Below are positions 19,885 to 27,084 of a stretch of 64,000 nucleotides of DNA, piece by piece. A program made the translations under genes and the position numbers. Each line of letters starts with the position of its first letter. Position 1 is the first letter of the stretch. Under the pieces are notes generated by a model. It was not told where the DNA came from. It ran no database searches and was given only the letters and a program-made list of their open reading frames with translations. This stretch comes from Rhodanobacter panaciterrae (GTDB lineage: Bacteria > Pseudomonadota > Gammaproteobacteria > Xanthomonadales > Rhodanobacteraceae): the NCBI RefSeq assembly GCF_014651895.1, contig NZ_BMXT01000003.1, forward strand, positions 62,001-126,000, written 5' to 3'.

Positions 19885-20303
19885 ACGGCATACGCCGGCA
19901 GCAGGGCTTCAGCCTGCTCGAGGTGATCGCGGCAATCATGCTGCTGGCGATCGCATTCACCGCGTTGATGAAAGTGGCCGGCGCATCGATCAGCCTGAGC
20001 CACAACGCGGCCGAACACAGCCAGGCCGCGATGTGCGCGCGCAGCCTGCTCGACAGCGTGTTCGTGGGTGAACCGATCAAGTCGGGCAGCAGTTCGGGGA
20101 AATTCGACCAGCAGTACCGCTGGCAGCTCAACGTGACGCCATGGAACCAGACCGGCAACGCTGCCCCGGGTGTATCGCTGCATCTCTATCAGCTGGACTT
20201 GGACGTGTTGTGGGGGCCGCTGGCGCATCCGCGTTCGGCGCACTTCCGTACCTTGCGGCTGGGCGGTCCGGACGCTGCCAACAGCATGCAGGCAGCGCCA
20301 TGA
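19881..20303 (+). CDS. gspI: minor pseudopilin GspI
   Basis: A 140-residue minor pseudopilin. The site is 'QQG|FSLLEVIAAIMLLAIAFTAL' with Glu at +5; 'NAAEHSQAAMCARSLLDS' follows, as in GspI, which nucleates the pseudopilus tip with GspJ and GspK. Both ends overlap neighbours by four bases (ATGA), so translation is coupled along the run. Confidence 0.92.
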   Translation: MNGIRRQQGFSLLEVIAAIMLLAIAFTALMKVAGASISLSHNAAEHSQAAMCARSLLDSVFVGEPIKSGSSSGKFDQQYRWQLNVTPWNQTGNAAPGVSLHLYQLDLDVLWGPLAHPRSAHFRTLRLGGPDAANSMQAAP

Positions 20304-20959
20304 AGCGTGCCGCCGGCTTTACGTTGCTGGAAGTGCTCGCCGCGCTGGTGCTGCTGGCGCTGTTGCTGGTCGGCGTGTATTCGGGCATTCGCACCGCCAC
20401 CCACAGCGTACGCTCGGGCACCGCCGCGATCGAACGGCTTGATCAGATCCGCTCGGCCCAGCAGTTCCTGCGGCGCGAGCTGGCGCAGAGCCTGACCCAG
20501 CCGATCAGCCATACCGATCAGGGCGAGCCGATCTATTTCGTCGGCAGCGCGCACGAGATGCGCTATGTCGCGCCGCTGCCCGGCTATCTCGGCAAGCTCG
20601 GGCCGCAGTTGCAGCGGCTGCAGCTGGTCGACGACGGTCATGACGGATTGCGGCTGGAATTGAGCCTGACCTTGCTGCCGCCGGACGGCAGGCCACCGCA
20701 GCCGCTGGGTGAGCCGCAGGTGCTGCTCGATCACATCAAGGAGGGCAGCTTCAGTTATCGCGGTGTCGATGGTCAGGGCGCCGCCGTGCCGTGGGTAACG
20801 GCATGGGTCGATGGCAGGGTGCTGCCGCAGCTGGTGCGGATCAAGCTGCAGTCGCCCGGCAACGTCGAGTGGCCGCAACTGGACGTGCCGTTGCGGGTCA
20901 ATCCGGTACAGCCCAACGTGTTGCAGCGGATGGGTCTGCGCGGCAGGAGCACGCCATGA
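20300..20959 (+). CDS. gspJ: minor pseudopilin GspJ
   Basis: A 219-residue minor pseudopilin with cleavage site 'AAG|FTLLEVLAALVLLALLLVG' and Glu at +5. The body has the GspJ pattern 'RLDQIRSAQQFLRREL' and a beta-rich C-terminal half. It partners with GspI and GspK in the pseudopilus tip. The true start is the ATG at 20300 overlapping the gspI stop; the open frame extends upstream to 20141 inside gspI without a start signal. Confidence 0.92.
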   Translation: MKRAAGFTLLEVLAALVLLALLLVGVYSGIRTATHSVRSGTAAIERLDQIRSAQQFLRRELAQSLTQPISHTDQGEPIYFVGSAHEMRYVAPLPGYLGKLGPQLQRLQLVDDGHDGLRLELSLTLLPPDGRPPQPLGEPQVLLDHIKEGSFSYRGVDGQGAAVPWVTAWVDGRVLPQLVRIKLQSPGNVEWPQLDVPLRVNPVQPNVLQRMGLRGRSTP

Positions 20960-21828
20960 GATGGCAGTCGCTGCCGCGTCGTGCGAATCAGCGCGGGGTC
21001 GCCCTGTTGCTGGTGCTGTGGGCATGCACCTTGCTGGCGATCCTGCTCGGCGGTTATGCCGCACTGGCGCGTACCGAAGGCCTGCAGGCGCGTTATCAGT
21101 TTGCGCAGACTCAGGCGCATTACGCCGCCGAGGCCGGCTTGATGCGTGCCGCCTACGGCTTGCAGGATCCGGTGGCGAAGCAGCGCTGGATCGGCGACGG
21201 CCGGCCTTACACCTTCCAATACGACAACGCCACGATCTCGCTGTCAGCGATCGACGAGAGCGGCAAGGTCGATCTCAACACCGCTACGCCCGAGGTACTG
21301 CAGGCACTGTTCCATGCCACAGGGTTGAAGCCGGCCGATGCGCAGGTGCTGGCTGATCGTGTGGTGGACTGGCACAGTCCGGCCAGCCTCGGCGATGAGG
21401 CTGATACCGAGCGTGCCAAGTATGTGGGGGCCGGACGCGACTACGGTCCTCGCCATGGGTCGTTTGCCAGCATCGAGGAGTTGCAGATGGTGCTTGGCAT
21501 CACGCCGGCGCTGTATCGGCAGCTGGAGCCGGTGGTAACGATCTGGTCGGGCACCGCGAGCCCGAACCCGAATACCGCGCCGCCGTTGGCGCTGGCCGCG
21601 ATTCCGGGGATGACGCCGGAACAGCTGGTGGCGATCCAGGCCGCACGCAGCCGGCAGGCGAACGACCCAAGTCTGGCTCTCGGCAATGGAACAACGCATA
21701 GTATCCGGTCGGAGGCCACGCTGGCCGACGGCACGCACGCCGTCCTGCGTGCCACGATTCGTTTGACGGGACAGGGGAGCGCACAACCGTACGTGGTGCT
21801 GCGCTGGCAGGAGGGTGAGGCAGAATGA
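20956..21828 (+). CDS. gspK: minor pseudopilin GspK
   Basis: A 290-residue tip pseudopilin. The N-terminal segment 'QRG|VALLLVLWACTLLAILL' lacks Glu at +5, which is normal for GspK and lets it cap the fibre. The alpha domain contains 'VDLNTATPEVLQALF' and 'SIEELQMVLGITPALYRQL', the helix-hairpin-helix-like repeats of the family. The ATG at 20956 overlaps the gspJ stop. No disulfide pair is evident in the mature part. Confidence 0.93.
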   Translation: MRWQSLPRRANQRGVALLLVLWACTLLAILLGGYAALARTEGLQARYQFAQTQAHYAAEAGLMRAAYGLQDPVAKQRWIGDGRPYTFQYDNATISLSAIDESGKVDLNTATPEVLQALFHATGLKPADAQVLADRVVDWHSPASLGDEADTERAKYVGAGRDYGPRHGSFASIEELQMVLGITPALYRQLEPVVTIWSGTASPNPNTAPPLALAAIPGMTPEQLVAIQAARSRQANDPSLALGNGTTHSIRSEATLADGTHAVLRATIRLTGQGSAQPYVVLRWQEGEAE

Positions 21829-23012
21829 GTACGGCAACGCAGTCGCTGCAGCCGTTGATGGATCGCGTACGCCGCGGCTGGCGGGCTTCGCCGTTGCCGG
21901 GATTCCTGGGTTGGTGGGGTGGCGAGCTGCGCAATCTGCTGCCGTTGCGCTGGCGCGGCTGGTTCGGCAGTGGCGCGGACTGGCATCTGCTGCAGCACTC
22001 CGAGGTCGCGGCGCAATGGACGCTGCGCCGTTGTGGTTACGCCGAACCGTTGGCGAGCTGGGACGACAGCGTCGACGTCGCAACCGGCGATGCGCACCTC
22101 CCACCGGCTGCACTGGACGCCGCGTTGCGCCATGTCGATCGCGAAGATCGGCGCCTGGCGCTGCTGATGCCGGGCGCCGTCGTGTTGCGCCGTCCGCTGG
22201 CGTTGCCGCTGGCCGCGCGCGACAACCTGCGACAGGTCGTCGGGTTCGAGATGGACCGGCAGACGCCCTTCAACATGGCACAGGTGTACTACGCCGTGCG
22301 CGAGTTGGGCACGCCAGCGGCTGCGGGCCGTTTCAACGCGGAGCTGGTGGCGGTCACCCGTGGCACGCTGGATCCGTTGCTGGCGCGTCTGCATGCGCAA
22401 GGCGTTTCGATCGACGCGGTGGACGTGGCGGTGGCGAACGATCGCCTCGGCGTCAACCTGTTGTCGCCGGAACAGACGCCGCATCGCGCGCGTCCGCGCC
22501 GGCGCCTGAATCTGGCGCTGGCTGGCGCCTGCGTGTTGTTGCTGGTGCTGGTGCTCAGCGCGTGGCTGCATAACCGCGAGGCGGCACTCAGCCAGATGCA
22601 GGCCGAGGTCGACAGCATGCGCAGCGAGGCGCAGCAGGTGGTCGCGCTGCGTCAGCAGCTGCAGGACAACGCCGGCGCGGCCGGTTTCCTGGCCCAGCGC
22701 AAGAAGAACACCGTCAGCATGCTCAGCCTGCTGCAGGAAGCCACCGCGCGGTTGCCGGACAGTGCGTGGCTGGAGCGTTTCAGCGTCGACAACACCGGCC
22801 AGATCGGTTTTCAGGGGCAGAGCCAGCAGGCGACGAAACTGCTCGACGCCTTGAAGGACTCCACGCTGATCACCGATGCCAGTTTCCAGGGCAGCATCCA
22901 GCCGGATCCAACCACCGGCAAGGAGCGTTTCTACCTGACCGCGCGGGTGCATCAGCCCACCGCCGGCAAGGCGAAGTCGCCGGCTCCGGCCAGCAGCGGG
23001 AGTGCGCCATGA
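21825..23012 (+). CDS. gspL: type II secretion assembly protein GspL
   Basis: A 395-residue bitopic protein with an actin-like cytoplasmic domain (about 50-215, including 'RDNLRQVVGFEMDRQTPF'), one transmembrane helix near 231-250 ('LALAGACVLLLVLVLSAWL') and a periplasmic PilN/GspL ferredoxin-like domain. It links the GspE ATPase to GspM and the pseudopilus. The first 45 residues are rich in Trp and Arg. The N-terminal half is clearly diverged from the E. coli type but fits XpsL-like proteins. Confidence 0.88.
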   Translation: MSTATQSLQPLMDRVRRGWRASPLPGFLGWWGGELRNLLPLRWRGWFGSGADWHLLQHSEVAAQWTLRRCGYAEPLASWDDSVDVATGDAHLPPAALDAALRHVDREDRRLALLMPGAVVLRRPLALPLAARDNLRQVVGFEMDRQTPFNMAQVYYAVRELGTPAAAGRFNAELVAVTRGTLDPLLARLHAQGVSIDAVDVAVANDRLGVNLLSPEQTPHRARPRRRLNLALAGACVLLLVLVLSAWLHNREAALSQMQAEVDSMRSEAQQVVALRQQLQDNAGAAGFLAQRKKNTVSMLSLLQEATARLPDSAWLERFSVDNTGQIGFQGQSQQATKLLDALKDSTLITDASFQGSIQPDPTTGKERFYLTARVHQPTAGKAKSPAPASSGSAP

Positions 23013-23662
23013 AGATGACTGCACTCAATCCGCGCGACAGCCGCATCGTGGCGATCGGTTTGTTGCTGCTGGCCTTGCTGCTGGCTTATTTCGTGTTGCT
23101 GCACTGGTGGTTCGTGGCGCCGTTGCAGCAGATCCGCAGTGACATGGCCGACCTGCGGGATACCCACAGCCGCTACGCCGCCGCGATCGCCGAGAAGCCG
23201 GCTTTGCAGCAGCGCATCGCCACGCTCGGCGCCGGCCAGGCCGCCAGCAGCGCGTTCCTGGCGGCGGATGATCCGAACACGGCCGCGGCCGATCTGATGC
23301 AGCGCGTGGTCGACGTGGTCGCCAGCAACACGAAGGGCGGCAGCTGCGTGGTAAGTCAGAAGATGCCGTTGCCGAATCCACCCGTCAGTGCCGGTGAGCC
23401 GTACCGCAAGGCGGCGGTAAGCATCAGCCTGAGCTGCGACGTCGAGCCGCTGGCGGCCGTGCTGCAAGCGCTGGAACAGGGCACGCCGTACCTGTTTGTC
23501 GACGATATCGGCATCTATCGCAATCCGGTGGCGGCGCAGCAGAATCATGCGGCGCCGCTGGAAGTGCAGTTCACTCTGTCCGGCTATGTGCGGCCAGCGC
23601 GCAGCGCGCCCGCGCCTGCGTCATCCAGCGAGCCGCCCGTTAGCGCGGGAGCGACGCCATGA
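23009..23662 (+). CDS. gspM: type II secretion protein GspM
   Basis: A 217-residue bitopic protein. It has a short cytoplasmic start, a membrane helix at about 13-35 ('AIGLLLLALLLAYFVLLHWWFV'), a coiled-coil segment and a periplasmic ferredoxin-like fold ending in a Pro/Ser/Ala-rich tail. It works as partner of GspL in the inner-membrane platform. Two Cys residues lie in the periplasmic part ('GGSCVVSQK' and 'SLSCDVEP'), possibly a disulfide. Both ends overlap the neighbouring genes by four bases. Confidence 0.87.
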   Translation: MKMTALNPRDSRIVAIGLLLLALLLAYFVLLHWWFVAPLQQIRSDMADLRDTHSRYAAAIAEKPALQQRIATLGAGQAASSAFLAADDPNTAAADLMQRVVDVVASNTKGGSCVVSQKMPLPNPPVSAGEPYRKAAVSISLSCDVEPLAAVLQALEQGTPYLFVDDIGIYRNPVAAQQNHAAPLEVQFTLSGYVRPARSAPAPASSSEPPVSAGATP

Positions 23663-24357
23663 ACGCCGCCAACCAACGCCAATTGACGCCGATTCTGGCA
23701 GCGATTGCGGCACTGCTCGGCGCCGTGTTGTTGCTGCTGTTGAGCGGCATCGGTCGCGGTGCGCAGTGGGATGCGCCGCGCGCGCTCGCCGCGTTGCCGC
23801 CGGTTGGCAATCCGGCCGATCTGCCGCAGCCGTTGCCGCTGCAGCAGTTTGCGCTGGTCTGGCAGAAACCGCTGTTCAGCCCCGACCGCAAACCGGTGGC
23901 GCATGCGGCCGATGGTGGCAGCAACCTCGGTGATCTCGAACTGACCGGCATCATCCTCACGCCCGATCTGCACATGGCCTTGCTGCACGACAAGAACGGC
24001 GACAAGCAGGTACGCCTGCACGAAGGCGAGTCGCTGCCCGATGGCAGCGTGAAGCTGGTCGAGGTGCGTCCACGCTCGGCACTGTTCGATTCGTCCGCGG
24101 GCCGCACCGAACTGAAGCTGCCAGCTGGCGCTCTGATCGACGACAACACGACGGCTGCGACTGCAGCCTCATCTGCGAATGCAGGTCCGGGTGCCGGTAC
24201 GATCATGCGCGTCGAGCCGGGGGCTGCGGGAATGGGTACGCCGCCGCAACAGTCCGCGCCGAACCCCGCCGCAGAATCGGCCGCCGAGCGGTTGCGCCAG
24301 AGTATCCAGAAACGTCGGGCTGCCCGTGCCGCCGCGGCCAATGAAGGAGTACGTTGA
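23659..24357 (+). CDS. gspN: type II secretion XpsN/GspC-like inner-membrane protein
   Basis: A 232-residue protein with one membrane helix at 12-31 and a periplasmic region whose core, 'LGDLELTGIILTPDLHMALLHD' onward to 'VKLVEVRPRSALF', resembles the homology region (HR) of GspC that contacts the secretin N0 domain. There is no PDZ domain; the tail is low-complexity Ala/Pro. In xanthomonads this position is called xpsN and replaces a separate gspC, which is absent from this operon. It is therefore the probable bridge between inner-membrane platform and secretin. Confidence 0.82.
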   Translation: MNAANQRQLTPILAAIAALLGAVLLLLLSGIGRGAQWDAPRALAALPPVGNPADLPQPLPLQQFALVWQKPLFSPDRKPVAHAADGGSNLGDLELTGIILTPDLHMALLHDKNGDKQVRLHEGESLPDGSVKLVEVRPRSALFDSSAGRTELKLPAGALIDDNTTAATAASSANAGPGAGTIMRVEPGAAGMGTPPQQSAPNPAAESAAERLRQSIQKRRAARAAAANEGVR

Positions 24358-24360
24358 TCC

Positions 24361-26982
24361 ATGTTCCGCACGCTCACCCAGCAAGTCCTGCGCACCGCCA
24401 CACTTGCCGTTGTCGTGGGCATGGCCGGTTGTGCCAGCCTGCCGCAGCCGCATGACGACGGCGCGCTGCAGCGCGAGGCGATGGCCGGCACGCACAAGCC
24501 GGTGCCGGCGCCGCTACCGTTGAACAACGACACCGGCAGCGGCAGCGAGGCCACGGCGCAAGCCGAAGTCAGTCACGGCAGCGGCCAGTTCATCCGGCCC
24601 AGTGCGCTGAGTACGCCACGTCCGGCGGCGAGTGGTAACGGCGCGGTGACGTTCAACTTCGAGAACCAGCCGGTGCAGGCGGTGGTCAAGGCGATCCTCG
24701 GCGACCTGCTCAAACAGAACTACACCATCGTGCCGGGCGTGCAGGGCAATATCTCGTTCGCCACCTCGGAGCCGGTCGATTCGAGCCAGGCGTTGCCGAT
24801 CCTGGAGACCTTGCTGTCGTGGACGCATAACGCGCTGGTGCAGCGCAACGGCGGCTATGTGGTGATGCCGGAGAAGGAAGCGGTAGCCGGCAATCTGGTG
24901 CCGAGCCTCGGCGCCTCGGCACCGCAGGGTGGCCTGCAGGCACGGCTGTTCCCGCTGCGCTACATCTCGGCCACCGAGATGCAGAAGCTGATCAAGCCGT
25001 TCGCGCGGACGGACTCGACCTTGCTGGTGGATCAGGCACGCAACCTGCTGGTGATGTCCGGTACGCCGGAAGAACTGGCCAACTACCAGAGCATGGTGCG
25101 CACCTTCGACGTCGACTGGCTGCGCGGCATGTCGGTGGGCGTGTTCAACCTGCAGTACGCCAACGTCGGCGAGCTGATGCCGAAGCTGGACGGCATGTTC
25201 GGCAAGGGCGGCGACACACCGCTGGCCGGCATGCTGCGCTTCATCCCGATCGCACGCACCAACGCGATCGTGGTGATCAGCACCCAGCCGGAATATCTGC
25301 AGGAAGTGGGCGACTGGATCGCCAAGATCGACCGTGGCGGCGGCAACGAGCCGCAACTGTTCGTCTACGATGTGCGCAACATCAAGGCTTCGGACCTGGC
25401 GAAGTATCTGGCTCAGATCTACACCAACGGCGCCGGCAGCGGCGGCGACAACGGCGGCCAGGTCGGGCCGGGTCTGAGCAGTGGCACCCTGGGCAGTGCC
25501 AACAACACCAATGGCGCCAGCAGCATGGGCAGTACCGCCGGCAGCTTCGGCAGTTCAGCCGGCGGCATGACCGGTGCGACGGGCACAAGCGGCTTTGGCG
25601 GGCTCGGCAACACCACGGGTACGTCCGGTACCAGCGGTGGTTTCGGCGGCAGCATCGCGGGTGGCGGCGGTGGAAAGAGCTTCGGCGTGGGCGCCGCGGG
25701 CGGCACGGCTGACGCCAGCGGTAGTGGCAGCGGCGGCTCGAACGAGCAGCAGTACAGTTCCAGCGACGGCAGCGTGAAGATCAGTTCGGTCGACAGCAGC
25801 AACCAGCTGATGGTGCGAGCGCGACCGTCGCAGTGGGAGGAGATCAAGGGAGCGATCGCCAAGCTGGACAACGTGCCGCTGCAGGTGCAGATCGAGACGC
25901 GCATCATGGAAGTGACGCTGACCGGCGACTTCCAGTTCGGCGTGCAGTGGTATCTGCAGGGGCTGACCGGCAGCACCACCAACAGCGACGGCAGTGTCAC
26001 GCCCGGCGAGCCGTATCGCCATCGCCAGATCGCGCTGGGTTCGGGCGGCAATACCTACAACACCGGCGACGCGCTGTTCTATTCCTTCATCAACAGCAGG
26101 ATGCAAGTAGCGCTCAGCGCGATGGAGACCAATGGCAATACCAAGACGCTGTCGGCGCCATCGATGGTCGTGCTCAACAACCAGCTGGCGCATATCCAGG
26201 TGGGCAACCAGATCCCGGTCAACCAGACCTCGATCATCGGCTTGGGCACAGGCAGCAGCACGGAAGCGACAGCCAGCAATGTCACCTATCTGCCGACCGG
26301 CGTGATTCTCGATGTGCAGCCGCGGGTGAATCCAGGTGGCCTGGTTTACCTCAACGTGCATCAGCAGGTCAGCTCGACACTTGGCCAGGCGAACTCGCAG
26401 GGCAACTTCACCATCGCGCAACGTGACGTGGCGACCCAGGTCGCGGTGCAGAGCGGGCAGACCGTGCTGCTCGGCGGTCTGATCCAGCAAGACGAGTCCG
26501 GTACCGATACCGGCATCCCCGGACTCAATCGCATCCCGTGGCTGGGCCGGTTGTTCGGCACCACCAGCCGCGGCAAGGCACGCACCGAGCTGATCGTGCT
26601 GATCACGCCGCGGGTGATTCGCGGCGCCGAGGATGCCAAGCAGATCACCGACGACTACCAGGACAAGTTCGAGTCGCTGGCACCGCTGCGCACATCGGCC
26701 GACCATGCCGTTGCAACGCCAGCGGTCATCGCACCGCTGCCGACCACGACGGCACCTGCGCCCGGCTGGCCGGAGCAGTTGCAGCAGCATGCCGAGACCG
26801 CGCTGCAGCATTCCGACTACACCACCGCACAGGAACTGGCGATGCAGTCGTGGAAGCAGGGCTCGCAGCGCGGCGCTCTGTGCGAACGCAACTGGCAGGT
26901 CATCATCGAGGCGCGCAAGCACAGCAATCGGCTGGGTACCGTTGATGCTGCCCGCAAGCAGCAGGCCGAGTGCCTGCGATAA
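24361..26982 (+). CDS. gspD: type II secretion secretin GspD (lipoprotein form)
   Basis: An 873-residue outer-membrane secretin. The signal peptide ends in a lipobox-like 'GMAGC' (Cys24), as in the lipoprotein XpsD. N-domains follow ('VTFNFENQPVQAVVKAILGDLL', 'FPLRYISATEMQKLIKPF', 'FNLQYANVGELMPKL'), then the secretin domain ('VPLQVQIETRIMEVTL', 'QSGQTVLLGGLIQQDES', 'PRVIRGAEDA'). Residues about 357-463 are a roughly 105-residue Gly/Ser/Thr-rich insertion in the N3 region, and about 75 residues after the barrel form an unusual helical, Gln-rich tail. No pilotin gene is nearby. Confidence 0.95.
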   Translation: MFRTLTQQVLRTATLAVVVGMAGCASLPQPHDDGALQREAMAGTHKPVPAPLPLNNDTGSGSEATAQAEVSHGSGQFIRPSALSTPRPAASGNGAVTFNFENQPVQAVVKAILGDLLKQNYTIVPGVQGNISFATSEPVDSSQALPILETLLSWTHNALVQRNGGYVVMPEKEAVAGNLVPSLGASAPQGGLQARLFPLRYISATEMQKLIKPFARTDSTLLVDQARNLLVMSGTPEELANYQSMVRTFDVDWLRGMSVGVFNLQYANVGELMPKLDGMFGKGGDTPLAGMLRFIPIARTNAIVVISTQPEYLQEVGDWIAKIDRGGGNEPQLFVYDVRNIKASDLAKYLAQIYTNGAGSGGDNGGQVGPGLSSGTLGSANNTNGASSMGSTAGSFGSSAGGMTGATGTSGFGGLGNTTGTSGTSGGFGGSIAGGGGGKSFGVGAAGGTADASGSGSGGSNEQQYSSSDGSVKISSVDSSNQLMVRARPSQWEEIKGAIAKLDNVPLQVQIETRIMEVTLTGDFQFGVQWYLQGLTGSTTNSDGSVTPGEPYRHRQIALGSGGNTYNTGDALFYSFINSRMQVALSAMETNGNTKTLSAPSMVVLNNQLAHIQVGNQIPVNQTSIIGLGTGSSTEATASNVTYLPTGVILDVQPRVNPGGLVYLNVHQQVSSTLGQANSQGNFTIAQRDVATQVAVQSGQTVLLGGLIQQDESGTDTGIPGLNRIPWLGRLFGTTSRGKARTELIVLITPRVIRGAEDAKQITDDYQDKFESLAPLRTSADHAVATPAVIAPLPTTTAPAPGWPEQLQQHAETALQHSDYTTAQELAMQSWKQGSQRGALCERNWQVIIEARKHSNRLGTVDAARKQQAECLR

Positions 26983-27036
26983 GCGCCATCGGCATGATGG
27001 TGGCGCCGGGCTGACCCGAGTCAGCGAGAGTTTGTC

Positions 27037-27061
27037 GCGGGTGGTCGCACGGGCCACCCGC
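27037..27061 (+). terminator. 8-base-pair hairpin between gspD and hrpB
   Basis: Arms GCGGGTGG (27037-27044) and CCACCCGC (27054-27061) lie about 55 bases after the gspD stop and 24 bases before the hrpB ATG. There is no T-run, so it may be an attenuating or Rho-linked stem. Confidence 0.35.
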
Positions 27062-27084
27062 GGCAGCCGTTATCATCGGCGCGG

